A stretch of 64,000 nt of DNA from Chamaecrista fasciculata (Eukaryota > Streptophyta > Magnoliopsida > Fabales > Fabaceae). The notes beneath the pieces were generated by a model. That model saw nothing but the letters and a program-made list of their open reading frames with translations, did not search any database and was not told the DNA's origin. Positions 1 through 12,269 of this stretch are shown here, piece by piece. Position 1 is the first letter of the stretch, and the number at the start of each line of letters is the position of its first letter. Made by a program: the position numbers and the translations under genes. Where the stretch lies: the NCBI GenBank assembly GCA_003254925.1, contig QANZ01032061.1:1-64000 (forward strand). Reading direction: 5' to 3'.

Positions 1-36
1 TAGTCATAGTATTGGGACCAAAAGTGCACTTAAGCC
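1..36. mobile_element. Terminal repeat of a truncated Mutator-like element
   Basis: The first 36 bases end in gggaccaaaagtgcactt followed by aagcc. This is the same terminal sequence as the right end of the complete element at 6071-6958, in the same orientation. The window therefore opens inside another copy of that family. The other end and the target duplication lie outside the window. Confidence 0.65.
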
Positions 37-2900
37 AAAAATAAATAAATAAAGAGTAAAATGTAGAGAATTTGGATCCGTGTATACTATATAGCTCTAG
101 CCTCTGAATAGTAATACAAGATCAAAATAAACAATCATGAAGTTTAAAAGAAATATAATTAAAGAGAGCTCAGTTTTTAATAGAATCTATCCCTCAATTA
201 CATCCCAAGAGCCTCAATAATTGCTTCCGCGTTACTTGCTCTCACAACATAAAGGAATTGTAAAAGGTAATTATTCACTTTGAAGAATAATGAAATGTAT
301 ATGGCCTATGTTTAGAAAACAAAAAAAAATTATTTACATTTTGGTCACACATGTTATTTTTGTTTCTTGTTTTAGCATTTTATTATACAGGGTGGTAACA
401 ACAAATGGATATACATAATCTTAACAACTCAACTTGGTTAAATTGGATTTTGAAAGTAGGCTACTCGTCTGAGTCTAGTTAAGACCGTTAACAAATGAGG
501 TCAGATTAGGTCCGAAAAGTAGTTTTCACTATATTTTCAATTTTTAGTTCTAAAACTACTTGAAGGCCTAATTTGACCTTATTTGTTAACGGTCTCAATT
601 GGACAAAAAAAATATTCAAAGTAACTCGTAGTTCAAAATTAATCACAATCGAACTTGAGAGAATTATGATTAGGGATCCTCGTGGGTGTCGTATGTGTAA
701 GATACCATGATCTCCATACCTAGACCCATATTAAAAAAAATTATCCCCGAACCCGTACTCATGCTGGTATCAAATTCAATTCTCATCCCCGGACCTCGCC
801 CCAAAGAAAAATTAAAATAAATCATTTTTTTTATCAAATATAACTCAATTATATTATGCAATATTATAATATATATATGTTATTTAATTTTATTTTTATA
901 TATATAAAAATAATTTTATAATTATATATAATATACATATATATTTATATAATTATATATTGAAAAAATTAAAAATTACTATAACAGGTAAGGTATGGAT
1001 TGGGTACACCTATCTCTAGATTTGAGGTAAAAATACATCCAAATATAAAAGGTTTATCCATTTAAAATTAAAAATACATCAAAAAATTATTATGCAAAGG
1101 GTAAAAAAAATTAAAGATATATCCAAATGAATTATTATAATGTAAACTTGTTGGGCATGTCATCATTTGCGTGGGTGCTTGTCGTGGTCCTTTCTAGTTT
1201 TGCTGATTTTCTCTATCTCCGACGACCGACATCGCTTAGGTCACATTAGGATACTTGAAAACATGTCGGATGCAAATTTATGTTATGTACAATGTTTATT
1301 TTGATGTAAAAGATAGTGAATGTATTTTTTAAGATAACTATATATGAATACATGATAATGATCCGTAAAAGAAATGTCATTATTATGAGAGGGTTTTCGG
1401 GGTGTTATACATATTTTTGCACACAGTGATTTCAGCCTTTGATGTCATTCCTTGCCCAACAATGATATGATATGATATGCTCCTTCTTGGGGATGATGTT
1501 CCTCCTGTCTTTCTCAAGTAATATGCAAATGCATCATGGATGTTGAAATCATTGTACTGTGATTTTCAACCAAATCACAAAAAAAATAGAAGAAAAGAGA
1601 AAGAGTAAATTGTTTTGAAATTGAATGAGCCGCAAAATTTAGTCAAAGGAGGTGATATGAAACGAGATACGATTTCATTTCATTGATTCATAAGTGAAAA
1701 AGGGCGTTTCAGAATTACACACATACAGTTGCTTTGCTTGTTTCTTTGTTCGTTCTTGTCTCGGCTTCTTCAATTCTGAAAATGACGTCTCCAGCTACCC
1801 ATTTACATTTAAAGCACCATCCTAAAAGCTGACTATGACATCAAACAAAAAAACATCCTATTTTATTTTCTTTTACCCTCTTTTTACCTTCAAGTAACTT
1901 CAAAATAATCCATCAACATTTTACTTTACTTCTTCACATTCTCATTAGTCATTACAATAAATTTATTTATTAATTTTGCTATTTACCACAACAAACAGCA
2001 TTTAAAAAGCAACACTTTCGAGTTTCGAAATTTGGAGGGCTGCTTGTGCTGCCATTTGTCTCACCAAAGCCAAAATTATTAAAGTTTCATTTTTACTTTT
2101 TTAGTTATAAATTTCAAAGTCAGAAAATAATACTCTAGTAACTAATACTAAGATAAAAGATTAAACAACGAAAGAGTGTTGAATGTGAAAGTGTGTGACC
2201 TAATCAATGTGAATGCTGCAAGTCGTCCTGGATGACCTAATAATCACAAGTCAAACTAGCGGGAAATATGAATTTCATGTTCCCTCTACATTTAAATTTT
2301 TGCTGCTTTTGTTGCCACCTTCAATTTTTTTTTCTTTTCAAATGAAAATTTCCGCTCAACTTTGGCATACTATTTTCCACTTTCACAATCAGCCAATTTA
2401 GCGGTTTGGTACCAACCAAATTTTGCATATGACACCCTGGCTTGTACCTTTTCTGTACTTAAGTTTAGGCCACAATATTAATTGATCATTGGAGATAATA
2501 TTTTTTGTTTTAGGGATTTTATGTGGAAACGAATAAGTGGCGCTAAGCTGTTGCAATGATAATAATGATCCACAATGTGATTACTTGGTATGTTGAGAAC
2601 AAATGAAAGAAATCGGATATACGAATGATAGAATAAATAATAGAGGGCTCTTGCTATATTACCAAAATTGGATTTCAATCATTTCTTACAATTCTTGATG
2701 AGATTCATAGGTAGCAACAACAACAGTCAGTGAACTAATAAAAATAGCTAGCTATCACAAACTAATCACAGAGTGAATTCACTAGAAAGGGAAAAAAAAC
2801 GAAGATGGTGGACATTGATCGAAGATACACTTGACGATGTTAAGAGTGTGTATCCTAAAAAAACAGCTTCTTCTTGTTGATCTTGATCTTCTACTACTAA
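37..2900. other. Intergenic, AT-rich, no gene recognised
   Basis: No ORF here has coding character. At 440-665 there is a fold-back repeat, listed separately. At about 880-960 there is very AT-rich low-complexity sequence. The stretch from 2700 to 2917 is probably the 3' untranslated region of the GATA gene, which is read on the minus strand. Confidence 0.5.
440..665. repeat. Fold-back repeat, short copy of a dispersed family
   Basis: The left arm contains gaccgttaacaaatgaggtc and the right arm contains its imperfect inverse, gacctta then tttgttaacggtc. Both arms carry further matching sequence around a centre near 535. The same modules (a motif like gaccgttaacaaatgaggtc, then a 'regard to ctcgt' stretch) recur at 11060-11940 and 46550-47840. 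This looks like a dispersed non-coding repeat family; the class is not recognised. Confidence 0.5.
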
Positions 2901-2917
2901 TACTAATTTTTATTGAT

Positions 2918-3559
2918 CTAAGCATAAACAGAGCCATAAGAGAGAGCCATCAATAGAACTGCTGCTTGTTCTTCCTCTCCGAGCTTCTTCCTCTGCCTCT
3001 CGACCGTCGATCTCTGCATCAAAACCTCTCTTCCAAGAGCCAATAATCTCTGCTTCAAACTATCCCCAATCTTACTGCTCCTTTTCCCCTTATTCCTATT
3101 ACTCTCTTCATTGCCTCCCTTGTTCAAACCTAGAATCGCTCTTTTCTTCTTCCTGCTTCTGATCCCACACGCGTTGCACAGTGACTGCAAATCAGATCAA
3201 AGATTCGAAATCAGCAAAACAAAAAAAAAAGCAGATCAAAGAGCTTAAACCTAACTTGAACATTGAGTGATCTGAAATTTGAAAATGACCTTGGGGCCAG
3301 CTGGACCACCTCTCCATAGAGGAGTTTTACTGGTGCCGCAATCGGCGCAGGTCTTCTTCTGCTCGCTCATTGTCGGACTCTCTACCGACGAATCTCCGTT
3401 TGGATTTCTGGCATTTGCGTCCTCCGCCGCCTCTGATCCCTGCATCACACCACAAAAATCAGCTCAATCAGATACATAAGATAACCCTATTTTGGAATCC
3501 AAGACATGAACCATCACGAAAGAGGCGGGATCACTCACTTTTCCACTCGGATCCACCAT
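2918..3559 (-). CDS. B-class GATA transcription factor with LLM domain (GATA15/16/17-like)
   Basis: A plant zinc-finger transcription factor expected to bind GATA-core promoter elements in the nucleus. Three coding exons on the minus strand: 3559-3539, 3439-3290 and 3184-2918, all GT-AG, giving 145 residues. A class-IV-type zinc finger, C-x2-C-x18-C-x2-C, spans the second intron: CADCGTSKTPLWRGGPAGPK is encoded before it and SLCNACGIRSRKKKR after it. The basic tail follows. The protein ends in LLMALSYGSVYA, the leucine-leucine-methionine signature of LLM-domain B-GATAs. The N-terminus has no HAN-type extension, so GATA15/16/17-like is the best fit. In Arabidopsis LLM B-GATAs act redundantly in greening, germination and cytokinin or gibberellin responses (family knowledge). 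The start codon gives a seven-residue first coding exon, typical of this group. The GA-rich stretch at about 3600-3860 is probably the 5' leader. Confidence 0.93.
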
Positions 3560-3887
3560 TTCCGAGAGGTATTTCGAAGATCTAAGAGAAATGAATGAGT
3601 GAAGGTGTTGATTGCGGATCAGAATCGTAGAAAAAGCGGATCTAAGAGTAGAAAACAGAGCAAAGGCGAAAAGAAGAGTAGGAGTATGATGAGCAAAGAA
3701 TGAGAGTGAAAGTGAGAGCGAGAAGAAGAAGAAGAAGAAGAGAAATGGGTGTTGAAAAAGGAAAGAGACATGCAGGGAAGGAAGGATTGCGTTGCAGAGA
3801 GAGAGAAGAGAGAGAAAGAAGAGAGAGAAAGAGGAATCGAACCGACACACGCGCAACCAGCCGCAGGCAGATCTAAAGGAGCAAAGC

Positions 3888-3895
3888 TTATATAA
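3888..3895 (-). promoter_or_regulatory. Probable TATA box of the GATA gene
   Basis: Read on the minus strand, TTTATATAAGC lies about 330 bp upstream of the GATA start codon. It sits about 30 bp before the GA/CT-rich stretch that I take as the 5' leader, so transcription would begin near 3860. This is inference from position and sequence only; the core is palindromic. Confidence 0.5.
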
Positions 3896-4277
3896 ATGGG
3901 ACGCGAAACCCTAACGCAGGCCACCCTAAAATACCATAATACCCTTTCATCCTCCCCCTCCCGCCATGTACACATCCTGAAATTAACAAAAAGGGCGCCA
4001 TTTATTTATTTAATTACTTCTAAAGTCTTATCATCATCAAATAGCATTGAGTTTAATCAAATGTGTTACTCTATCATAAAATATGACTTTAGATTCGAAT
4101 ATCTTTTAGATAAATATTCACATTTAGTGTGTGATAGCTAGTATTCCAAATATGATATAGATCTTGTGGAGTTGTGCCAGAAAACAAAAAATGAAGGAAG
4201 AGTTATAATATGGGTTGTATTGTATTTGGATTATGCAAGGGAAGGTGTTAATTATGTTGCAAATTGCAACCTCCGTG

Positions 4278-4888
4278 TAGGGGTGTGCAAATTTGAGTCT
4301 AACCCGAACAACTTGACTGAACCCGAAACTTTTGATCGGGTTCATTCAAGTTGAATTATTTTAATGGTTTCATTTGGATTGGAAAATCATAAAAAAAGTC
4401 AGTCTAATCGGGTTATGCAGGTTGACCCGACTCAACCCGACCCGACCGAAATATATACATATTTTTCATATTTTATGTTAAAATAAAAAAATATGTATAT
4501 TTTTCATAATTATTTTTATATAATTCGTAAAATAGTACATAATTAAATATGAAAGTATGATATATAATATTTATATAATTAATATCTTATTCTATTATGT
4601 ATAATTAAGTATATATAATATTTAAATATGTATATTATATTATAAAAATATATTAATTAACTTAATTATTCTTCACAATAAGAATATTATAATCAATTAT
4701 TAATTTTTTCATGAATAATATATTTTTTATTAATTTAATTTAATTTTTAAAATAAATTTTATAACCCAGTTCAACCCGACTCAACCCGAAATTATCGGAT
4801 TAGTTGGGTTGACGGGCAGGTTTGGGTTTAGAAATTTTCACCCACTACTAATACCCCCACCCGCCAACCCGAGCAGTGAACACCCCTC
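4278..4888. mobile_element. Non-autonomous hAT-like element
   Basis: The left end reads taggggtgtgcaaattt and the right end, inverted, reads aggggtgttcac, resembling the TAGGGGTG-type termini of plant hAT elements. Just inside both ends are repeats rich in acccgac/caacccga, common in such elements. The centre is very AT-rich and has no transposase ORF. The 8-bp target duplication is not clear, so the exact ends are uncertain. Confidence 0.5.
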
Positions 4889-5044
4889 CATATCTCCATA
4901 TCTCTGTCTCGTCTTTGTACCTTTTCATAGGTCAACTGAAGATTCCACTTTTGCCTTCCAACCTCTTCCTCCTATTCATTTTCTTATTTATTTAATTCCT
5001 CCCCCTCTTTTTTTTTTCTCCTTTGGTTTCTTTTTGTCTTAAAA

Positions 5045-5372
5045 AATATTAATTTTGTCTCTAAATTTTACATTAATAGTTAATTTTGTCTATCAATTTC
5101 GTCTCTAATATTTTATATTTTAGTCAATTTTATCCTTTGACTAACTTCTTTCAATAAATTAACAACATATTGTATTTTATTTTTCAATCTAAATTAGAAT
5201 TTAAATTTATTTTTCTATCAATTTTACATTATATATCATTAGTCATGTAGATTCTGATGATAATATTTAGCTAAAATAAGATGAAATGATAAAATTGATC
5301 AAAATATAAACCACTAGAGACGAATTGACAGTTCGTATAAAGTTTTAGGACAAAATTAATACTTTTGCCTTT
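5045..5372. mobile_element. Inverted-repeat element (MITE-like)
   Basis: The left end contains attaattttgtctctaaatt. The right end contains ttaggacaaaattaat, its imperfect inverse. The interior is AT-rich and non-coding. The class and target duplication were not determined. Confidence 0.4.
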
Positions 5373-5938
5373 TCTTTAATAAAGGAAATTAATAAACTTG
5401 TTTTTCATTTTGGTTGTGCGTGTGTTACCACTTTTGCGGTCCAGATGCCATGAATTCATATGTTTTGTTTGCTACTTTTTGCTTAAACAAATTGGGAATA
5501 CTAATACAATAAAATACAAATAAACGAAATAAATTCATAGACTCGTGGTTTTTCTTTTCTCTAGCAGCTACAGACAATGATCATTATAATATTTGGAAAA
5601 ATTGAAGGTTTTGTTTTCATACCAATGATGTTGGTTTCCACCTATTCCAACAATAACTCATTTGTCATTCGCACTTGCCAAATGTGTCAATATTAGCATT
5701 CACGAAAAATCTTGATCTAATAATACTTGTAACTTTGTCTACATCGCTGAGAAGTGAATTTACTAGTAAGTATTCCAACATTTTTATTTTTGGGTATATA
5801 TAAATAAAGTATTCCAGTCATTTATAGGTTGTTGTAAGAAGAAACAATATATAAAAGAGATATACAAATTAATAATAAAAAATAATTTAGTCCTGCGATA
5901 ATCATTTTATATTTTGTTGATATAATTTTTTATGAAAT

Positions 5939-5992
5939 CTTTTTATATTCATCACCATTTTTATTATTGTGTACAAAATAAGTGTTTTTTAT
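5939..5992. repeat. Left copy of a ~53-bp direct repeat flanking the Pack-MULE
   Basis: The sequence from tttttatattcatcacc through gtgttttttata recurs almost identically at 6959-7012, directly after the Pack-MULE. A partial third copy (tttttattattgtgtacaa) lies near 6008. This is much longer than a Mutator target duplication, so it reflects an older local duplication into which the element inserted. Confidence 0.7.
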
Positions 5993-6070
5993 ATAGGACT
6001 AAATTGATTTTTATTATTGTGTACAACATAAGTGTGTACAAAATTGAATTATTATTTTATATTTTATATT

Positions 6071-6958
6071 GGCTTAAGTGCACTTTTGGGCCCATAACTA
6101 TGACAAAGGTTTCATTTTGGTCCCATAACTTTTTTTGTTGCAATTTTGGTCCCATAACTATGACAGAGGTTTCATTTTGGTCCCATAACTTTTTTTGTTG
6201 CAATTTTGGTCCCATAACTATGAAAAAGGTTTCATTTTAGTCCCATAACTTTTTTTGTTGCAATTTTGGTCCCATAACTCCTCAAAAGGTTCCACCGTTA
6301 GTCCCTTGGTGAATTCCATCCATATTTAGCCGTTAAGTATGACGTGACATAGTGACTAGGATCATGATGTGACAAAATAAGATGAAATGGACTGAAATAG
6401 AAACTATATGCAACATATTAAAACTTATCTATACCCAACCACCATATATACAAAGAGTAGTACTGATAGGGACCAATCTAGTGGGGAAGAGGAGACTTCA
6501 AGCAGAAGGCACCGACGAAGTCGATGGGATCCTCAGCTAGAGTCGAACGACAAAAGCGGCGGCGACGACAAATCGGGAAGCGGAACGAGGAAGAGGAAGT
6601 ACCATTGGGCTGACGAGGAAGAGGAAGTACCACTCTTTGTATATATTGTGGTTGGGTATAGATAAGTTTTAATATGTTGCATATAGATCCTATTTCAGTC
6701 CATTTCATCTTATTTTGCCACATCATGATTCTAGTCACTATGCCATGTCATACTTAACGGCTAAATATAGATGGAATTCACCCAGAGACTAACGGTGGAA
6801 CCTTTTGAGAAGTTATGAGACCAAAATTGCAACAAAAAAAGTTATGGGACCAAAATGAAACCTTTGTCATAGTTATGGGACCAAAAATGCAACAAAAAAG
6901 TTGTGGGACCAAAATGAAACCTTTGTCATAGTTATGGGACCAAAAGTGCACTTAAGCC
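6071..6958. mobile_element. Pack-MULE (Mutator-like, non-autonomous) carrying an SF1-like fragment
   Basis: A complete 888-bp element. The ends are perfect inverse copies (ggcttaagtgcacttttgg), and the terminal inverted repeats are very long: about 6071-6464 on the left and 6626-6958 on the right. The 9-bp target duplication TTTTATATT is exact on both sides (6062-6070 and 6959-6967), the hallmark of the Mutator superfamily. The left arm is longer because a 60-bp unit ending in cccataactttttttgttgc is repeated three times there and fewer times on the right. No transposase is present. The short unique centre, about 6465-6625, is GC-rich and gene-like and is described separately. Confidence 0.88.
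6465..6635 (+). pseudogene. Captured fragment resembling the N-terminus of splicing factor SF1/branchpoint-binding protein
   Basis: Read on the plus strand, the element's centre encodes an open stretch containing [19 protein letters not shown] and then [17 protein letters not shown]. Plant SF1 (branchpoint-binding protein) N-termini have the same order: an acidic Ser/Glu stretch, RRRRSRWDP, a Gly/Ser spacer, then RKRKSRWADDE. I recognise this from the family; I have not aligned it. Only about 50 residues are present, with no KH domain, so it is not a functional SF1. An 18-19-bp direct duplication (cgaggaagaggaagtacca at 6586 and 6614) lies at its 3' end beside the right terminal repeat. Confidence 0.6.
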
Positions 6959-7012
6959 TTTTATATTCATCACCATTTTTATTATTGTGTACAAAATAAG
7001 TGTTTTTTATAA
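6959..7012. repeat. Right copy of the ~53-bp direct repeat flanking the Pack-MULE
   Basis: This is the partner of 5939-5992. Its first nine bases also serve as the right-hand target duplication of the Pack-MULE. Confidence 0.7.
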
Positions 7013-7967
7013 AAGAGACATATATAAATAATATGTATATAACGTAACATAGGCGTATATTCCACTAAAGACATTATAAAAGATGAGAGGATATGTACTT
7101 TTAAACATGATGCTAATGGAGAGAGAGAGATGGGTTAAATTATAAAATTTAAAATATAATAACAAGAATGTTACAAGAAAAGAAGCAATACAATGGGCAT
7201 TTATCTTCATTTCTCAACATTGATGTATCTTGCTATATGGTTATTAATTCACATATTACATATATACATATATATATATATATATGTTTAAAATATATAT
7301 ATATCACATGCATTAAGATTTATTTGGTCAAAAACACCCAAAAAAATTGAAGATCCATATTCTAAATGACTTATCGTCATTGTGACGATATATAACAATT
7401 AACAAGTTTGATTAGTGAAATTAAAGATTAATTATTGATTTGAGAGAGTAGTTAAGACTTAAGAGTGGAGTCTAGAAAAAGTTGAGTAACCTGCAAGAAT
7501 AATAATTCACAAAGTCAGACTCGTGTGAATTGATTCTGATGTCTAATTAATTAGTCATGAGCTCTCATATAGAGTGAAAATTGCATGAGAATGAGAGTAA
7601 CGTACTTTGATTTTCAAATTTTGAGTTTATAGCTAGTTAAGCTACTCCTATAAAAATGACTCTTCAATATTGAGGTCCGATATTTTAGAGATATATGTCT
7701 CAAAAATTTCCAATTGTGGATTACAATATATGTAATTAATTATGAACAAACAGAGAGTGGCAAATTAGATTGTTTGTAGGCTTGCCCTTAGTAATAAAAT
7801 ATATCATTGGTCATCGTACACTTTTCACTATGGCAGGATTAAAATTTACAAAATAAAAGATCATTTGTATATTTATACAATACAATATTTAGATTTGGAT
7901 TTTCTAAAAATAACCAAACATGCATTCGAAAAACAATAAATACCTACTACACCATTGCTCTATGATA
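7013..7967. other. Intergenic, nothing recognised
   Basis: AT-rich sequence with a TA microsatellite near 7265-7310. Both strands lack an ORF with coding character. Confidence 0.4.
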
Positions 7968-7969
7968 TA

Positions 7970-8254
7970 CTCCCTTCGGTTCTGAATATCTGATGTTTTA
8001 GAGAATTAACTATGTTTCAAAATATCTGATATTTTATGAATTCTAAAGGACATTAATTATTTTTGTACCATTCTACCCCTTTAAATCTAATGAGTACTAA
8101 AAGCTACATTTGACTTATGTGATTAACTAGTAGTTATTTAATAGGGATAGTTTAGTCATTCTACCTCATTTTTCTCTTCATTCTATGTGGGCTAATCATT
8201 TCCTTAATCTATGTGTAAAAACCTTAAACACCAAATATATAGAACCGGAGGGAG
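7970..8254. mobile_element. Stowaway-like MITE
   Basis: The left terminus is ctcccttcggttc and the right terminus is gaaccggagggag, imperfect inverses of the CTCCCTCCGTTCC terminus of plant Stowaway (Tc1/mariner) MITEs. TA dinucleotides flank both ends (7968-7969 and 8255-8256), as expected for the TA target duplication. The length of 285 bp fits the class. There is no coding capacity. Confidence 0.8.
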
Positions 8255-8256
8255 TA

Positions 8257-10663
8257 TTTTTTTTTAGGTGAAAGAAAGTTCAAATGAGGTAAGTATGGAT
8301 ATCTCAACAGAATTAAGAAATATCTCCTTACCTCTTTAAGAAATTTATGAGATAAATTTATATATTATTCATTAAATAAAATGCTGACATGAACATTTGT
8401 GTAAGTACCCAAATATTCTATCTCACTCTAGTCAGTGGTGTTAAAAGACATATATCAAAGGAACACTGAAAAAGATTAAAGAAGAAACAAAAAGAAGTCC
8501 TGAATTCCATTGAGACCAATATTAATTAGCTAAGCTAGTTTGACGCGAACAATCATTATCATTGAGTTATATTAATACATGTGATAGTATAGTATGTATG
8601 AGGTCACGTGAGAAACCGATTGATTTGAATAATTGAGTTTTGCAGATAAAATCATTAACTGTAGTTCTTCCCTTCGACAAAGGCAATGGTACACAGATGA
8701 CCACTCAGATTAAGGCCCATATTTGTGCTTCCCATCTCTCTAACATGTTTCTTGATTCTATTATTTTACACTAATTTTCTTGTACTCGCAATTTGTACAG
8801 AGAGTTCATCCGAGGATATGTTTCAGTTTCATACATGGAAAATTATTAAAACAAGAATCAGTAAACCCATAACTTTTTTGTTTTGAAAAATTTTAATTTT
8901 CACTTTTCACACATTTCAAGTGTTCGTGTGAAACATGTTAGTCGTTATGAAGCAAATTAAAGTTCATTTAAAGATTGTGATTAGTCTGACATTTTTCAAT
9001 TAAACTCTTGCTTTCTTATTATAACTTCTTAGTATTTTTTTCAATACTATTTATTTACATGTTCTATATATTATATTATTATCAAATGTCAATTTGTTTG
9101 AATTATGCTTTTTATATATAAATGTTTCACAAACATACTAAAGAATTATCTCTATCTTGTTTGGAGTTATGAGTTGAATCCAACTTTCATTTTTTTCAAT
9201 AATAAATTAAAAGCATATCATCTTAAAATATCAGTTAATGTAAAAATATCATTAGTTAGGTTTTTTCAAATTAAGATTTGCAGTGGGAATTGTACCCCAA
9301 CGAATTAAGACTTACTTTATTAATTGGATTTATAGATTGTTAATAAACTGTAGTTTTTGTCGGTCTTGTGTGCACATATGATTACTTTTGTGACATATTA
9401 TTCCTTTGAGTATCCATTTTTTTTTATACAGTTTGAGTATCCAAAATTTTAATATATATAGCCTTTGGATGATTTTTTTTATTTAATTTGAACTCATTTC
9501 AACTAATCATAAAATTAAAAAGATAATTTGATATCATATAGAGTTGTGAAAGCCCTGACCATAATGATGCTGATTATTTGTAATAAGAGAGGTAGTGTAA
9601 TAATTAATTACCTTTTGATGCAGTGGGGGAATTGTTTAGAATTTAGGCTTAAAGAGGGTTAGTTTAATTTATAACATCTTATTCTTGAGAGTTTTTGGCT
9701 CCTTCAAAATTTAAGTGAGAAGATGACATCTCAATTATTTTAGAGTTCTAGAGATTACTTTGTGGAATTGGGAAATTGGTGTGTTACTTCACAAATAAAC
9801 TTGAACCTCATACATATGGGACCACTCTCCAAGATGTGTTTTGAAAGGCTACAACTTTTTTTCTTTTTCTTCTTAATAATTATTAAATAACGCTATACCT
9901 TTATTTGAAACCGTGAGTACATACATTATATATATACGTATTTCAAGATATCAATTAAAGGCTAAATTATAGAATACCTCTTGAATCTTAATTATTATGT
10001 AAAAAAAAATTTAGTTTTTGAAGAGTGATAAAAAATTCTTAATTTCTTATTTTGTGCTAATAATTTTTTTTTTTTAAAAAAATTATTTAAAAAATCAAGT
10101 TTCTTTAGATTTTATGATTATTTTTATACTTTACATTGATCCAATTTTAGTATTATTGCATGTAATTGATAGTAGTAAACAAATTTTAAAAAAATGATGA
10201 AATTATTAATGGAAAGTTATTTACATAAAATTTAAAATTTAGAGAATATTTCGTCAATTTTCAAATTTCAAGATATTTTTTCTATAATGACTAAAGTTTA
10301 TGAATATTTTTTATATTCACTTTAAATTCAAACATAAATGCAGCAAATTATGTACATATATAAGTTCAGCTTATAAACTTTTTTTATATAATGAAAGACG
10401 TATACAGAATACTACTCACGTATCAAAATCATCCTTCTATTACTCGTCTTTTATATTTATAACATTCGGAAACAAAAAACAGAAATATAATAAGCAAGCA
10501 AGAGGCATTAGTTGAGAATGAAGAAGGTGAATGGCTGTGAAAATTGTTGATAGGTGATCAAAACGAGAGCCATATATAGCTAGAAGATGAGGCCTGAAAT
10601 AATATATAGCTGATGATGTTATCGGACGAGAAGCAGAATTTGATGGAAAATAAAATGAGAAAA

Positions 10664-10694
<31 letters not shown>

Positions 10695-11055
10695 GTATGT
10701 GTGAGATGAGATCGAGGATCTAGGATTGAGGAGTGAGGATTATGTAAAAAGTTGCATGTGATGCACAGCACAAGGAAGGAAGGAAAGAAAGGGACATGAG
10801 CAGAGACACAGCATATATTACCAAAAATTAGCAGACAAAATGTGATGTGATAACTGGTATGAAAACGAAAGCAGGCAAATAACCTTGTGTTATGTGGATG
10901 CTCTCCATAGACACCATACCATTACCATATCAGCTAAATGGGACCACTCATTTCATTTCATTTTCTTTACTTCTAACTATAGTTGCAGCTGCAGATGCAG
11001 CGTAAAATATCACCCATCCCTCAAATCAATTTTGATACCGATGATATATCTATGT
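8257..11055. other. Intergenic, nothing recognised
   Basis: AT-rich sequence with an AAAG tetranucleotide microsatellite at about 10663-10696. No ORF has convincing codon structure or a recognisable motif, and I saw no known microRNA sequence. Confidence 0.4.
10663..10696. repeat. (AAAG)n microsatellite
   Basis: About eight uninterrupted AAAG units. Simple repeat with no attached gene recognised. Confidence 0.85.
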
Positions 11056-11059
11056 GTGT

Positions 11060-11940
11060 ATAATTTATTTAGCGTCCAATATTTGGTCCTATATCTTTGT
11101 GTCAAAATTCATTTTGGTCTCTTTTACCTGTAAAAATATTTAAATTGTCATGTAGTTTTACTTTGGTCTCAAACTATTGAATATAGTCATATATTTATCA
11201 TTTCAAGTTTGAATGTGATGAGCTAGTTCAAAATTATGGGTTGCTTTTAACAAGTACTTCTTTATCTAGTTGGAACCGTTAGTAAATAAGGTTAAATCGA
11301 ATTCAAAAAGTAGGTTACTCGTTTCACAATCAGACAAACGAAATCGGTAATATATATTTTGTTTGAAAGTCTAAATGTGACAATTTTAGAGCTATGAGTT
11401 ACTTTTGACGAGTCTTTTTTTTCCATAGTTGAGACCGTTAACAAATGAAGTCAATTCGAGCTCGAAAGAGGGTTTGAGACCAAAAGGTAAAAAATTATGA
11501 AAAAATTGGTCTCAAACTCACTTTTGAGCCTAATTTGACCTCATATGTTGATAGTTTTAACTAGACAAAAATAATTCGTTAAGAATAACTTATAGCTTTG
11601 AACTCGTTGCATTCGAACTTTAAACGAGACAGAAATGACTAACTTTACCTATTTGGCTGCAAAAAAAACAAGCAACCTACTTGCTAAACTCAGTTTGACC
11701 TTGTTTAATGATAGTCTCAACTAGATAGAGATGTACTCATCAAAGTAACTCCATAATTTCGGACTCGTAAAAATTTAAATTTGAAATGAGAGAGATATGA
11801 CCATATTTAGTAGTTTGGGACCAAAGTGAACTACTATGAAAATATATAAGATCAATTTGAATATTCTAAAAGATAAAGGAACAAAATGAATTTTGAGGTA
11901 AAATTATAGGACCAATTTGAACATTTGACCTTGATTTAAT
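11060..11940. repeat. Fold-back element, member of the 440-665 / 46550-47840 family
   Basis: The left end carries tttggtcctatatctttg and the right end carries the inverse pattern, ttataggaccaattt. Inside are degenerate forward and reverse modules containing gagaccgttaacaaatgaag and a 'ctcgt'-containing stretch. There is no transposase-like ORF. Possible degenerate flanks (tttattta on the left, ttgattta on the right) are too weak to count as a target duplication. Confidence 0.5.
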
Positions 11941-12105
11941 TGGTACCATATTAAATGATTGAATTCAAGCATGAAAATTATTTTTGTTGATTGTTCATGT
12001 TTGAGTACCTAAGGGCTTAATTGAGAGTTTTAAAAGAATAAAGTGAGATTGTCATTAATATGATGAGAGGGGATGAAATGTGATGCGATGAAATTGATAA
12101 AGGGA

Positions 12106-12268
12106 AATGCTACAAAAAAAAAACTCTATTGGTAGAGTTTTATCGTCTATCTCTCTATTAATCACTCTCACATCAAATTTTTATATCCAATTTTTTATTT
12201 AATAAGGAGAGAGATAGACTATAAAAAGTCCATTGCTTAAGCAATGGATCTTTTTATAGCATTACCCA
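12106..12268. mobile_element. Short MITE with a strong terminal hairpin
   Basis: The left end, gggaaatgctacaaaaa, is imperfectly inverse to the right end, tttttatagcattaccc. Near the right end, ccattgcttaagcaatgg is a perfect palindrome within a longer hairpin of about 37 nt (12221-12258). The interior contains gagagatagac and its inverse. Non-coding. Confidence 0.5.
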
Positions 12269-12269
12269 A

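Larger units (their letters stand above)
3900..5930. other. Intergenic between GATA gene and Pack-MULE, mostly repeats
   Basis: This stretch contains a hAT-like element (4278-4888) and a second inverted-repeat element (5045-5372), both listed separately. I see no coding gene. The remainder is AT-rich and unassigned. Confidence 0.45.

Noticed and set aside
3464..3975. Long Ser/Phe/Leu-rich minus-strand frames upstream of the GATA gene
   Set aside because: They cover the GA/CT-rich leader of that gene and are low-complexity translation.
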